From: Chengkuizengella axinellae
GTDB taxonomy: Bacteria; Bacillota; Bacilli; Paenibacillales; KCTC-33759
Assembly: GCF_030730905.1 (NCBI RefSeq)
Contig: NZ_JAVAMP010000008.1
Coordinates: 124,001-188,000, forward strand
Length of the DNA: 64,000 nucleotides
Direction of reading: 5' to 3'
A program made the translations under genes and the position numbers. Below, piece by piece: positions 35,033 through 44,474 of this stretch. The notes under the pieces are model-generated. The model had not been told where the DNA came from and searched no databases. It was given only the letters and a program-made list of their open reading frames with translations. Numbering within the stretch: the stretch's first letter is position 1; the number at the start of each line of letters is the position of its first letter.

Positions 35033-35740
35033 ATGAGTGAAAAAGATTGCACAAAGGTAACACCGATTTTATGTGATTGTACATCCACATGTGACCCAGT
35101 GGAACCAAATACTTTTTTATTGGATCAAGTATTATGTAAATTAAGTTGTCAAATTGATATTGAAGCTGATATTGAATTAGACCAAGAAGCTCTAGACATT
35201 AAAGACATTAATAAGGATGTTTGTATCACACAATGTGAATTTATTGAAGTAACTACGCCAACTAATGACTGCTCTTTATCAGGAAAAATGTTTTTAGGAG
35301 GACATGTGCGTAAAAACATTCGTTATTCTACTGCTAGTTGTGTAGATGAGCATGGAATTTGTGGAGAAATTCGTCATTGTACTGTGAATGTACCGTTTAA
35401 GTGTGCGATTCCGATTACTGATGTGTTTCCAGATTGCAGTTTTACCGAAGTTGCTACTCAAAGCTTCCATGGTAGAAAACTAACTCAATTCGATCAAGCA
35501 ATTTGGCAGCCACAAAATGTACCTGTAGAATGTGAATTGAACAGTGTAACAATCAACGAAAGAGATTTATATCAAAATCGTGTACCCATTTCTTATGGAC
35601 CTAAAGATGAAGCAGTATTTAGAACTGTAAGAGAAAAAATGGTTGTTAATATTGAAGCTACTTTATTCCAAAAAAGAGAGTGCACAATACCTAAAACAAC
35701 AACTACAACAACAGCCCAAGCCAATGTTACAAGAAGATAA
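35033..35740 (+). CDS. CsxC/SPOCS-like spore surface protein 1
   Basis: The 235-residue protein shows the repeating features of the trio: KVTPIL, QIDIEADIELDQEALDIKDI, CITQCEFIEV, GGHVRKNIRYST, GEIRHCTVNVPF, FHGRKLTQFDQAIWQPQNVP and NERDLY. The LSGKMFLGGHVRKNIRY...VPFKCAIPI part looks like a SPOCS (DUF3794-type) fold, and the whole resembles CsxC-family exosporium or coat proteins. It is rich in Cys (13). There is no signal peptide. The ATG at 35033 follows GAAAGGAG; the longer frame from 34988 is not supported. A Thr-rich tail follows the domain. Confidence 0.8.
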   Translation: MSEKDCTKVTPILCDCTSTCDPVEPNTFLLDQVLCKLSCQIDIEADIELDQEALDIKDINKDVCITQCEFIEVTTPTNDCSLSGKMFLGGHVRKNIRYSTASCVDEHGICGEIRHCTVNVPFKCAIPITDVFPDCSFTEVATQSFHGRKLTQFDQAIWQPQNVPVECELNSVTINERDLYQNRVPISYGPKDEAVFRTVREKMVVNIEATLFQKRECTIPKTTTTTTAQANVTRR

Positions 35741-35750
35741 AATCAATATT

Positions 35751-35790
35751 AAAACCGCCTTTAATTGTAGTTAAAGGTGGTTTTCTTTTT
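35751..35790 (+). terminator. Terminator after CsxC-like gene 1
   Basis: AAAACCGCCTTTAA (35751-35764) and TTAAAGGTGGTTTT (35771-35784) form a long stem with one G-U pair, followed by CTTTTT. Confidence 0.92.
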
Positions 35791-35854
35791 AGTGAGACCC
35801 ATTTATATCTGCTGTAATTTTCAGTTAAAATAACCATTTCTCTATTTCTAATTG

Positions 35855-35866
35855 AATATACTACAA
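35855..35866 (+). promoter_or_regulatory. Sporulation-type -10 candidate of CsxC-like gene 2
   Basis: AATATACTACAA is identical to 34843-34854 and lies 29 bases before the second gene's ATG. AATATACTA fits the nATAnnnTA form of sigma-E/K -10 boxes. Confidence 0.45.
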
Positions 35867-35894
35867 TATATCAATAAGGAAGGGGATTAAGGCA

Positions 35895-36578
35895 ATGAGT
35901 GATTCTGGTGTAAAAGTAACACCCATTTTAACTGATTGCACTTCGCAAACGAAACCAGCGGAACCGAACACTTTTAAAGTGGATGTCGTATTAGGAACCT
36001 TAAATTGTCAAATTGATATAGAAGCAGAGATACAATTAGATCAAAAGGCTTTAGACATTAAGGATATTGATAAAGAGGTTTGTGTTACCCAGTGCGAATT
36101 CATTGAAATCACTAATCCATCAAATGATTGTCTACTAACAGGAAAGTTGTTTTTGAAAGGATATGTTCGTAAGAACATCCGTTATTCTGCCATTGACAGT
36201 ATATCAAATGATGGAGTATGTGGAGAAATCCGTCATTGTACAGTAAATGTCCCATTTACCTGTGCTATACCAGTTGAAAATATATACCCCACCTTTGAAA
36301 GTAATGATCGTATTATCCAAAGTTTCCACGGACGTAAACTCACCCAATTTGATCAAAGTTTATGGCAACCTCAAAACACTCCAGTAGAAGCTGAAATCAA
36401 TAGTGTTACAATTAATGAACGTGATTTCTATAACAATAGAACTCCATTATATAAAGGCCCTAAAGATGAAGCAACATTTACTACACTAAGGGAAAAAATG
36501 GTTGTCTCTTTGAATATTACTCTTTTTCAAAAACGTATTGTACCTTTGATTCCTAGTATAAATGGACCAATTAGATAG
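35895..36578 (+). CDS. CsxC/SPOCS-like spore surface protein 2
   Basis: The 227-residue paralogue keeps the same landmarks (CQIDIEAEIQLDQKALDIKD, GYVRKNIRYSAI, GEIRHCTVNVPFTCAIPV, FHGRKLTQFDQSLWQPQN) with fewer Cys (7) than protein 1. It has no signal peptide, as expected for proteins deposited on the spore from the mother cell. AAGGAAGGGG precedes the ATG. It is separated from gene 1 by a terminator, so each of the three genes seems to have its own promoter. Confidence 0.8.
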   Translation: MSDSGVKVTPILTDCTSQTKPAEPNTFKVDVVLGTLNCQIDIEAEIQLDQKALDIKDIDKEVCVTQCEFIEITNPSNDCLLTGKLFLKGYVRKNIRYSAIDSISNDGVCGEIRHCTVNVPFTCAIPVENIYPTFESNDRIIQSFHGRKLTQFDQSLWQPQNTPVEAEINSVTINERDFYNNRTPLYKGPKDEATFTTLREKMVVSLNITLFQKRIVPLIPSINGPIR

Positions 36579-36687
36579 ATTATACAGTAAGATAAGCCCG
36601 AATTTTCAAAACTTCAGCTAATACCCCAATCAAGTAAATGTACTTTAGAATATAATATCCCAACCCTAAAAGAAAGGAGAATAAATT

Positions 36688-38457
36688 GTGTTCGATAAAT
36701 ATGATGATTGCGTAAGAGTCACGCCATTATTTACTGATAGTACTTCCTCTTGCGATGCTGTAGATCCCGATACTTTTTTAGTAAATGTACTCTTAGGAAC
36801 AATAAATGTCCAAATAGACCTTGAAGCAGATATTGAACTAGATAGAGATGCATTGGATATTAAAGACATTGATAAAGATCTTTGTATCACTCAATGTGAG
36901 TTTATCGAAGTTACAAGTCCATCTACAAACTGCATTTTATCAGGAAAGTTATTTCTAGGTGGTCACATACGTAAAAATATACGTTATTCTGCAATAGATT
37001 GTGAAACTGAAGAAGCCGTTTGTGGTAAAATTAGGCATTGCACTGTTAACGTTCCATTCAATTGTGCAATCCCTGTTGAAAATATTTTTCCAGAATTGTT
37101 TCATAACGAGCAAGCAACACAAAGTTTTCATGGCCGTAAGTTAACTCAATTTGATCAAGCAATATGGCAACCTCAAAATGTACCTGTAGAAACTGAAATT
37201 GTTCAGATGACTATAAATGAGAGAGATTTATACAAAGATCGAACTCCACTATTATATGGTCCAAAAGATGAAGGCACTTTTAGAACATTGAGGGAGAAAA
37301 TGATTGTTAGCTTAACTATAAATCTAACTCAGAAACAAGAAAAAGTGATCTCAAAATCTGTAGCAGTTATGACTTCTAGTTCTACTACACAAGATCCCAC
37401 ACCAGTACCAGAACCAACACCTGAACCGACTCCTGAACCAACTCCTGAACCAACTCCTGAACCAGGACCAGATCCAGTATTTGAACCAGAACCAGATCAA
37501 CCTGAAGAACCTGTTGAAGAATGTCCTGATGATGAGAAACCAAAGGATACAAGTGTTAGTAGGCAGGACGATCCTGATGGTGAAAAAGCACAAATTAAAG
37601 CTACAGTTCCTAATGAGGTACAACCAAATCTGGACATTAAAGTATATATAGAAGAACAAGAAAAAGCGCTTAAAGATAAAGAAAATGAAATTTTATCACT
37701 AGACAATGAAATTTCTCAATTAAAAAGCCTTTATCACAACATGAATGAAGAAATCACTCAACAAGCAGTTGCTCAATCTAAAGAACAAGAAACCACACTT
37801 AAAAATAAAGATAATGAAATCTCTGCATTAAATAGCGAACTGTCTCAATTAAAAGAACTTATTCATAATATGAACGAAGAAATCACATTAAAAGCTGAAG
37901 AGAACTCAAAAGAACAAGAAGAAACACTTAGTAATAAAAATGAAGAAATTGATGAACTAAACAGTGAACTTTCTCATTTAAAGCATCTTGTTCAAGATAT
38001 GAGCAAACAAATGGGAAATACTACAAATAAACAATCAGAAATTGAAGTTGAATCACTAAATAATAAAGATACAGAAATAAATGAACTAAACAGTGAACTT
38101 TCTCATTTAAAAGAACTTGTTCAAAATATGAATAAAAACAATGAAACAGATACAAAGTTAAAGCAGCATGAAGAAACGTTTGAAAAGAAAAATAAAGAAC
38201 TTGAAATATTAAACAATGAGGTTGCTCAATTAAAGTCTGAGATTCATAATGTAAATCAGGTGAAAGAGAAAAAAGAGAAAAATCAAAAACTCGAAGTGAA
38301 TCCAAATCACATTTCAGAATTAAATGCAGAAATAGAAGAATTAAAAGCAATAGTTAAAAACGTAAAACAAGAAGTTAAAGTCACAAAAAATGAATCTGCT
38401 GGATTCTTTTCTTGGTTAAAAAAATTGTTTTCAAAAAAGGTCAAAACAGAATACTAA
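36688..38457 (+). CDS. CsxC/SPOCS-like protein 3 with Pro-Glu linker and repeat coiled coil
   Basis: The 589-residue protein has three parts. Residues 1-225 repeat the trio's globular domain. Residues 237-275 form a Pro-Glu-Thr linker built on PEPT repeats. Residues 322 to about 570 form a coiled coil of four 43-residue repeats (DNA starts 37651, 37780, 37909 and 38038, each 129 bp) and two shorter degenerate ones, with a core like ELNSELSHLKELVQNM. The C-terminus is a short basic amphipathic helix, FFSWLKKLFSKKVK. Start is the GTG at 36688 behind AAAGGAG. It resembles a surface anchor joined to a long filament; localisation is inferred. Confidence 0.8.
   Translation: MFDKYDDCVRVTPLFTDSTSSCDAVDPDTFLVNVLLGTINVQIDLEADIELDRDALDIKDIDKDLCITQCEFIEVTSPSTNCILSGKLFLGGHIRKNIRYSAIDCETEEAVCGKIRHCTVNVPFNCAIPVENIFPELFHNEQATQSFHGRKLTQFDQAIWQPQNVPVETEIVQMTINERDLYKDRTPLLYGPKDEGTFRTLREKMIVSLTINLTQKQEKVISKSVAVMTSSSTTQDPTPVPEPTPEPTPEPTPEPTPEPGPDPVFEPEPDQPEEPVEECPDDEKPKDTSVSRQDDPDGEKAQIKATVPNEVQPNLDIKVYIEEQEKALKDKENEILSLDNEISQLKSLYHNMNEEITQQAVAQSKEQETTLKNKDNEISALNSELSQLKELIHNMNEEITLKAEENSKEQEETLSNKNEEIDELNSELSHLKHLVQDMSKQMGNTTNKQSEIEVESLNNKDTEINELNSELSHLKELVQNMNKNNETDTKLKQHEETFEKKNKELEILNNEVAQLKSEIHNVNQVKEKKEKNQKLEVNPNHISELNAEIEELKAIVKNVKQEVKVTKNESAGFFSWLKKLFSKKVKTEY
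37651..38250 (+). repeat. 129-bp in-frame repeats encoding coiled-coil units
   Basis: Units start at 37651, 37780, 37909 and 38038, with a shorter degenerate unit from 38167. Each codes for 43 residues with a heptad pattern around LNSELSxLKxLxxNM. Confidence 0.85.
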
Positions 38458-38574
38458 AGTACCATATCGCCCAAAGTTATAAAGTCTTCTAAGAAGTGGC
38501 ACTTAATGCAGCTTACAAGACATGACGATTTTAGACTAGTGAGTCTTACGTAATGTAATGAGAACGTGACAAAT

Positions 38575-38612
38575 AAAAATCAGCAGGAAGTATTACTTCG
38601 CTGCTGATTTTT
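38575..38612. terminator. Bidirectional terminator between CsxC-like gene 3 and ytkL
   Basis: AAAAATCAGCAG (38575-38586) pairs with CTGCTGATTTTT (38601-38612); inner GAAGT/ACTTC extends the stem. T-runs are present on both strands. Confidence 0.92.
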
Positions 38613-38615
38613 ATA

Positions 38616-39299
38616 TTAAAGTTCAACTACTTCTCCACTGGCTAAAACATGACACGTGATTGAGTTTTCTTCAAGTTTAAGAGCAAATTCATCTGCGTTC
38701 TGCTCTATGACAGGAAACGTATTATAATGAATAGGAATAACCTGCTTAGTCTGAAGCCATTCAGCAGCAATCAAAGCATCATCAGGTCCCATCGTGAAAT
38801 TGTCACCTATTGGCAAAGCAGATAAATCGATCTCATTCAATTCACCTATCATTTTCATATCACCAAATAATCCTGTGTCTCCAGCGTGATAAAATGTACG
38901 ATCATTTATAGTCAATAATATTCCCGCAGGCATCCCAGTATAAATGGTTTGGTCATCATGTTCTATTGATGAACCATGAAATGCTTGAGTTAATTTCACC
39001 TTAAAACCCTCGAATTGAAATGATCCACCTATATGCATTGGATGTACTTTAACACCTTGTGATTGACAATACATTGCTAATTCATACGTTGCAATAATTG
39101 GGCATTCATTTACAGAAGCAATTTGCAAACAATCACCAAAGTGATCTCCGTGTCCATGGCTTAAAATAATAGCATCCACTTTGAAGTCTTCTGGAGAAGC
39201 TGACGTTTGTGGATTTCCATTTAAAAATGGATCTATGAGAATGCTTTTTCCATTCCCCTCTACAAGAAAACATGAATGACCATAATATGTAACCTTCAT
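38616..39299 (-). CDS. ytkL: UPF0173 metal-dependent hydrolase (YtkL)
   Basis: The 227-residue protein has the metallo-beta-lactamase signature [27 protein letters not shown] and [13 protein letters not shown], and [13 protein letters not shown] at the end. It aligns closely in my memory with B. subtilis YtkL. The cytoplasmic enzymes bind two metal ions; the physiological substrate is unknown. It is probably cotranscribed with the lyase gene 35 bases upstream. Confidence 0.93.
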   Translation of the reverse strand: MKVTYYGHSCFLVEGNGKSILIDPFLNGNPQTSASPEDFKVDAIILSHGHGDHFGDCLQIASVNECPIIATYELAMYCQSQGVKVHPMHIGGSFQFEGFKVKLTQAFHGSSIEHDDQTIYTGMPAGILLTINDRTFYHAGDTGLFGDMKMIGELNEIDLSALPIGDNFTMGPDDALIAAEWLQTKQVIPIHYNTFPVIEQNADEFALKLEENSITCHVLASGEVVEL

Positions 39300-39334
39300 T
39301 ACCTCACCCTCTCAATGATTATTAATATATTCCA

Positions 39335-40513
39335 TCACCCGAAAGTACTATGATATGCAGCATGTATTCGTTCTAGGCCTTCTACTAAAAGTGCTCTAGG
39401 ACATCCAATATTCATTCTGGTAAAACCATCTCCAGTTTCTCCAAAAATGAAACCATCGCTTAATGCCACTTTTGCTTCTTTTAACATAAACTCTCTAAGT
39501 TCTTGACCATTCATACCTAACTTCCTGCAATCCAACCAAACAAGATATGTTCCTTCAGATTGCACAACTTTGATTAGAGGCATATTTTTTTCTACAAAAG
39601 CCTTAACAAATTGATGATTTTCATAAATATAATCCAAACATTGATCCAGCCATTCTCCTCCATATTTATACGATGCTTCTGAAGCTGTTAATCCGAAGTT
39701 GTTCATCATAGTTAATGAGTATTTATTTATTTCCTTACGAAATTTCAATCTTATTTCTGGATTGGAAATGATCGCACTTGAAGCTTGCAAACCTGCAATA
39801 TTAAATGTTTTACTTGGAGCTATGCATGTGATTGTTTGCTGAGCTAACTCATCACTTATTGAAGCCATCGGGATATGTTTATTTTGTTTAAATACCAGAT
39901 CAGCATGAATTTCGTCAGCTACAATAATGATATTGTGCTTCAAACAAATTTCACCTAGTCGCGTTAATTCATCTCTAGACCAAACTCTTCCAACTGGATT
40001 ATGAGGACTGCACAATAACAACATCTTCACTGAGGAATCAAGCTGCTTCTCCAATTTCTCTAAATCCATTTCATAAGTATAATCTTCTAGCACCAATGCA
40101 TTATCTACTATCACTCTCCCACTTCTATTAATCACATCAAAAAAAGGATAATAAACAGGGGACTGCAACACAATTTTATCTCCAGGGTTTGTTAAACAAG
40201 CGATTAAGAAGCCAATTGTTGGCATGACACCTGGTGAATAGGTTAGCCACTCTTTTTTGACTTCCCAGTTATGTCTTTGCTCCAACCAATTTACAATTGC
40301 CTCATCGTGAGAATTGGATGTAGATGAATATCCAAAAACACCATGCTCAGCTCTGTTTATCAAAGCATTTACTACAGGTTCAGGGGAGCGAAAGTCCATA
40401 TCTGCAACCCACATTGGGAGCACTTCATCACTATCAAAAAACTTTTTTCTAGCATCCCATTTATAGGAATATGTATTCGTTCTACTTATGGACTCATCAA
40501 AATATTTGTTCAT
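39335..40513 (-). CDS. patB: PatB/MalY-type PLP-dependent C-S lyase
   Basis: The 392-residue fold-type I aminotransferase-like enzyme has the Schiff-base lysine in APSKTFNIAGLQAS, the DEIHADLVF Asp that binds the pyridine nitrogen, CSPHNPVGRVW and the C-terminal FTRMNIGCPR arginine. The MalY/PatB branch cleaves cystathionine or related thioethers. AGAGGTG precedes the ATG. Gene symbol is given by family; orthology to B. subtilis PatB is likely but not proven. Confidence 0.87.
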   Translation of the reverse strand: MNKYFDESISRTNTYSYKWDARKKFFDSDEVLPMWVADMDFRSPEPVVNALINRAEHGVFGYSSTSNSHDEAIVNWLEQRHNWEVKKEWLTYSPGVMPTIGFLIACLTNPGDKIVLQSPVYYPFFDVINRSGRVIVDNALVLEDYTYEMDLEKLEKQLDSSVKMLLLCSPHNPVGRVWSRDELTRLGEICLKHNIIIVADEIHADLVFKQNKHIPMASISDELAQQTITCIAPSKTFNIAGLQASSAIISNPEIRLKFRKEINKYSLTMMNNFGLTASEASYKYGGEWLDQCLDYIYENHQFVKAFVEKNMPLIKVVQSEGTYLVWLDCRKLGMNGQELREFMLKEAKVALSDGFIFGETGDGFTRMNIGCPRALLVEGLERIHAAYHSTFG

Positions 40514-40549
40514 TTAGACACCTCTTAAGAATCAATTTCATTCAAATAT

Positions 40550-41362
40550 TTACTCATTTTGTTTTTCATAATACTCAGCTAAAGCTACTACCATACTCCC
40601 CATTCTCTCTAGTTCAGGGGTAACAACTCTATGAATACCTTCCTCTCTTATTGCCGCTTCAGTTACTTTTCCAACTGACAAAGCCAATACATTCTCATTA
40701 AAAGCTTGAATTAATTCTGTTAATTTCTTTTTCTTGTCTGCATATTCTGCCATAAATCGAATCTGTGGACCACTAGTAAATGCGACAACATCGACATCAC
40801 CATTTAAAACTTCAGAAACAATCTGTTCCATCTTTTCATCAGTTGGAGGAATATGTCGATAAGGTAGAATCTCGTAATAATTAGCACCCGTTTTTTTAAG
40901 CCATTCAATCATTTTTGGAGCAGGCGCACCATAAAGCTGCAGAGCAATGTGTTTACCTTCTAAATCATAGGGTTTAAACATTCTGGTTAACCCTTCAGTT
41001 GTTCCATCATCATCTTTAATCGTGGGTGTTATTCCTAATTTTTTCAGTACATTCACTGTTTTATAACCTCTAGCAGCAATTTTCGCTTTTTTTAATACGT
41101 CTATGAACTCAGCTTCATTGCCTGTTTCAACTGCTAAAGTATGTAGCTTGCTAGTGCCAATCCCCGTTGTTAATATGATCCAATCTAACTTCTCATGTAG
41201 CAACCGATTTAAAGACGCTATCACTTTAGAATCCTCTAAAAATACAGTACCTTGAGTTGGTCTGATGAAAGGAATCCCTCCAAAATTTTTGATCAACTTA
41301 CTAATTTCCTCCGCTTTTCTACCACCCGCTATTGCAATTCTTTTTCCCTCAAGTTTGTTCAA
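40550..41362 (-). CDS. Uroporphyrinogen-III synthase-like protein (HemD family)
   Basis: The 270-residue protein has the two-domain HemD layout: GKRIAIAGGRKAEEISKLI at the start, LDWIILTTGIGTSKL, GKHIALQLYGAPAPKM at the domain switch, YRHIPP and DVVAFTSGPQIRF. HemD closes the tetrapyrrole ring of uroporphyrinogen III. Here it stands outside a hem operon, and HemD sequences vary, so it could be an accessory copy. It probably begins at a TTG (41362) behind GGAGATGAGAGAG. It lies 36 bases before the PatB-like gene on the same strand. Confidence 0.82.
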   Translation of the reverse strand: MNKLEGKRIAIAGGRKAEEISKLIKNFGGIPFIRPTQGTVFLEDSKVIASLNRLLHEKLDWIILTTGIGTSKLHTLAVETGNEAEFIDVLKKAKIAARGYKTVNVLKKLGITPTIKDDDGTTEGLTRMFKPYDLEGKHIALQLYGAPAPKMIEWLKKTGANYYEILPYRHIPPTDEKMEQIVSEVLNGDVDVVAFTSGPQIRFMAEYADKKKKLTELIQAFNENVLALSVGKVTEAAIREEGIHRVVTPELERMGSMVVALAEYYEKQNE

Positions 41363-41435
41363 TTCTCTCTCATCTCCTATGTATCATTACTTATACTTAT
41401 TATACCATTACTCTTAAATAACAGTAATCTTAAAT

Positions 41436-42947
41436 CTAAAGAAGAGGTGAAGCAAGCCGTGCGAACGATTCTGCAATTTTCTGCAATCTAGAACGGTTTT
41501 TGAATTGTTCTAATCCAATGAACGTTGAATCAAGTAGATCATTTTCAAAATCCTCCACTAATTTTTTCACGCTATTTTGTTGATATAAAAATACATTGAC
41601 CTCAAAGTTCAAATGGAAGCTTCTCATGTCCATATTTGTAGTACCAATAGTTGCATAATCTTGATCTATTATGATGAACTTGCTGTGCATAAAACCATGG
41701 TTATATTGATAAATTTTCATACCTGCTTCTATAAGATCTAAAAAGTAAGACCTTGAAGCATAATAAACAAATCGATTATCCGGATTTGAAGGGAAAATAA
41801 ATTTAACATCAATACCATTTAAACAAGCCACTTTTAAAGCACTTAGAATATCCTCGTCAGGTATAAAATACGGGGATGCAAACCATATTGATTTTTTTGC
41901 AGAAATAATCATTGAAAAAAATAAATTTTTCATGACCACCCATTTTTGATCTGGACCGCTGTTAATGACTTGTACTGCACCTAAATTCTGATGTTTTGAT
42001 TTATAATCTTGAATAAAATACTCCTCAGTGTTAAACTTTTCATTCGCTGCAAACAACCAATCTTTTATAAAAAAATATTGGAGTGCATTTACTGCCTCAC
42101 CCTTTAGCATTAAATGTGTATCTCTCCAAAAACCAACCTTTTTATCCTTCCCTAAGTATTCATCACCAATATTAATGCCACCAGTAAACCCTATTTTACC
42201 ATCCACAACAATGATTTTTTTATGATTTCGATAATTGATATGATTGTTCAAAAATCGAATTTTCAAGGGTAAAAAAGGTTTGATACTCACTCCAACTGAC
42301 CTTAAATCAGACAAGTATTGTTTAGATAGCTTCCAACTACCCAAAGTATCATATATACAACGTATTTTTACTCCTTCCCTTGCTTTTTTGATTAATATGT
42401 TTTTGATCTTTCGCCCTATTACATCATCTCTTATGATGTAATACTCCAGGTGTATATGATGCTCTGCTTTTTGAAGCGATTTGATAATTTCATCAAAAGT
42501 AACCTCTCCATTTGTTAAAACTTTTACTTCTGTATGAAAGGATAGTGGACTGTCACCCAAGTTAAAAGCTAAGTTGGAAAATACTCTTTGTCTTTCATGT
42601 GTTAGTTCTTTCTTTGATTTCATTAATGTTTTTAGTTCAATATTACTCCCGTTATTGTTTTGAATATAGAAGTTTTTATCACCAATCTTCCTCTTATGAT
42701 AACTTCGTCCAAATAAGGCATACGAAAAGAAACCTAAGACAGGGAATAAAATCAGTACAATTAACCAGTTTATAGTTTTAGATGGAGATCGATTTTCAAA
42801 AATGATGAGCATTGCAATTATAAAAGCAACCAAAGAAAAAAATACATTTATACAAATTAAAAGCTTATGATCTAAAAAAAAAATTGTAAAAAAATAAACT
42901 GTATATACAAACAACACCAATAAAATGATCAGTATCCATTTCTTCAT
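41436..42947 (-). CDS. cls: Cardiolipin synthase
   Basis: The 503-residue membrane enzyme has two N-terminal membrane helices, a PLD-nuclease N-terminal segment and two HKD motifs: HKKIIVVDGKIGFTGGINIG and HSKFIIIDQDYATIGTTNMD. It joins two phosphatidylglycerol molecules into cardiolipin and glycerol. Length and layout match bacterial ClsA-type enzymes. GGTGAATTA precedes the ATG. It stands alone between the HemD-like gene and a divergent small gene. Confidence 0.94.
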   Translation of the reverse strand: MKKWILIILLVLFVYTVYFFTIFFLDHKLLICINVFFSLVAFIIAMLIIFENRSPSKTINWLIVLILFPVLGFFSYALFGRSYHKRKIGDKNFYIQNNNGSNIELKTLMKSKKELTHERQRVFSNLAFNLGDSPLSFHTEVKVLTNGEVTFDEIIKSLQKAEHHIHLEYYIIRDDVIGRKIKNILIKKAREGVKIRCIYDTLGSWKLSKQYLSDLRSVGVSIKPFLPLKIRFLNNHINYRNHKKIIVVDGKIGFTGGINIGDEYLGKDKKVGFWRDTHLMLKGEAVNALQYFFIKDWLFAANEKFNTEEYFIQDYKSKHQNLGAVQVINSGPDQKWVVMKNLFFSMIISAKKSIWFASPYFIPDEDILSALKVACLNGIDVKFIFPSNPDNRFVYYASRSYFLDLIEAGMKIYQYNHGFMHSKFIIIDQDYATIGTTNMDMRSFHLNFEVNVFLYQQNSVKKLVEDFENDLLDSTFIGLEQFKNRSRLQKIAESFARLASPLL

Positions 42948-43155
42948 TAATTCACCTATTTTTAATCTTTATTATATTTACTGTTATTACATTTAAGTTT
43001 TACAGTAGAACAAAACAATATTCCTTATTCCTTAAATAGATATTGAAACATAAATTTTGTTTCTTTATAAACTAAATTGGAATGAATCCAACCTATATGC
43101 ACATACTAACTTAAGTTTAAATCTTTTGCTTGCTATTTAAAAAGGAGGTATGAAA

Positions 43156-43479
43156 ATGGTTGAAAAAGGTCAACATCAACAGCATATCCAACATGCAGTT
43201 GAAGGTGCCGACGATGCCATTACAAGATTACAAAAGTCACAACAGGCAGTCTTAAAAGCAAAAGCAACTGCAAGTCCACAAGATATTAAAAAATCTGAAG
43301 ATCAATTGGATAGTGCGATGACTAATCTACAGAAGGTACAAACAAATTTAGATTTTCAAGCTAACAAATCCCAAGAACAACAAGTACAATATATACAGCA
43401 ACAACTTATTCAAGCAGAAGAAGATGCTCTAGATACCCAACAAATCGAAGCTTCTCCTTTGCAAAATAAAAAAAGGTAA
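43156..43479 (+). CDS. Small Gln-rich helical protein
   Basis: The 107-residue hydrophilic protein is rich in Gln and Ala and almost entirely helical (AITRLQKSQQAVLKAKATAS, LDSAMTNLQKVQTNLD). There is no signal peptide or membrane segment. The ATG at 43156 lies seven bases after AAAGGAGG; the ATG at 43150 is too close. I do not recognise a family; small Gln-rich helical proteins are common in Bacillales spores, which is only a hint. Confidence 0.7.
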   Translation: MVEKGQHQQHIQHAVEGADDAITRLQKSQQAVLKAKATASPQDIKKSEDQLDSAMTNLQKVQTNLDFQANKSQEQQVQYIQQQLIQAEEDALDTQQIEASPLQNKKR

Positions 43480-43523
43480 CTAATATATTTCAAACTTATA
43501 ATGTGAAGATTCAAACTGAAAAT

Positions 43524-43560
43524 AAAGACACCCTTCATTATCATAGAAGAGTGTCTTTCA
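43524..43560. terminator. Bidirectional terminator before the repeat-protein gene
   Basis: AAAGACAC (43524-43531) pairs with GTGTCTTT (43551-43558), and inner CTTC/GAAG pairs after one mismatch. It ends the small Gln-rich gene and the convergent repeat-protein gene. Confidence 0.85.
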
Positions 43561-43605
43561 TTTATAAACCACTTATTTTATCACGATCTTAAATGTAAAT
43601 AATCA

Positions 43606-44430
43606 TTAAAATTCAACTTGCACGTTTTGATCTTTATAATCATCAATATTGATTTCATTACCATCTTGATCAAAATATTGTCCAGTCTCTCGATCAAATT
43701 TAACTTTTACAAATTCTATATCCTCTACATTTTTTTCTCGTTCGATTTCATTTCCTTCCATATCGTATATTTTACCTGTTTCTTCATCCACCTCAAGCAT
43801 TGTATATTCAAGATTTTCTAATGATTTCACTTCTGAAAATCCATGATTCTGTTCAATAACAATCTCATTTCCATCCTCATCGTAGACTTTACCTGTTTCT
43901 TCATCTACTGTTACTTCCTTTAACGTATATTCGTAATCTTCAGTTAAACCTGTGCTTCCAATCTTTACAATCTCACCTTCGAAATTAGATTCAGTGAATT
44001 TAATTTCATTCCCATCCTCATCATAAGCTTTGCCTGTTTCTTCATCTATTGTTACAGTGTTTAATGTATATTCAAAATCTTCTAAAGACCCTACTTCTGT
44101 AAATTCTCCTCGTTCAATTTCATTTCCATCTTGATCATAAACTTTACCTGTTTCCTCATCTACAGTGAATTCAATATACTCAGCCTCTGAAACTTCTTGT
44201 AATGAATATTTAGAAGCATCGAAATCAACTACATTTCCGTCTTTGTCCAAAATTTTACCTGTTTCTTCGTCATAAGTAAATTCAATTTCTTGTGCAACAC
44301 CTGCAACACCGTTAGTTTCCTTGTAATTTAAAAGTTTTATACTGCTTTCATTTGCATTGGCAGCCCCAACTACACCTCCTAATAATAATGCTGAAAATGC
44401 TACAGATGCGATCATTTTTTTTGCTTTCAT
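43606..44430 (-). CDS. Secreted acidic protein with six DEETGKxYDxDGNEI repeats
   Basis: The 274-residue protein has a signal peptide (cleavage likely after ANA, residue 27) and then six copies of a motif, DEETGKVYDQDGNEI and close variants, spaced by 25-45 residues. The first (ILDKDGNVV) and last (DRETGQYFDQDGNEI) are the most divergent. Asp/Glu/Asn/Gly in each unit resemble calcium-binding turns, but the spacing is not that of a canonical EF hand. No anchor motif is seen, so it is probably secreted. Its promoter shares TTCAC repeats with the adjacent two-component operon. I know no named family. Confidence 0.82.
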   Translation of the reverse strand: MKAKKMIASVAFSALLLGGVVGAANANESSIKLLNYKETNGVAGVAQEIEFTYDEETGKILDKDGNVVDFDASKYSLQEVSEAEYIEFTVDEETGKVYDQDGNEIERGEFTEVGSLEDFEYTLNTVTIDEETGKAYDEDGNEIKFTESNFEGEIVKIGSTGLTEDYEYTLKEVTVDEETGKVYDEDGNEIVIEQNHGFSEVKSLENLEYTMLEVDEETGKIYDMEGNEIEREKNVEDIEFVKVKFDRETGQYFDQDGNEINIDDYKDQNVQVEF

Positions 44431-44474
44431 GTTTCTCTCTCCTTTGTTTTTGTTTGTTTTTGTCTTACACGTAT

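Noticed and set aside
37351-37659. Minus-strand ORF rich in Trp, Phe and Arg opposite the PEPT linker
   Set aside because: Its composition is the complement of the Pro-Glu repeat; no start signal was found.
37651-38250. Regular 129-bp repeats considered as a CRISPR or tandem DNA array
   Set aside because: The units are in frame, encode a heptad coiled coil and have no spacer structure.
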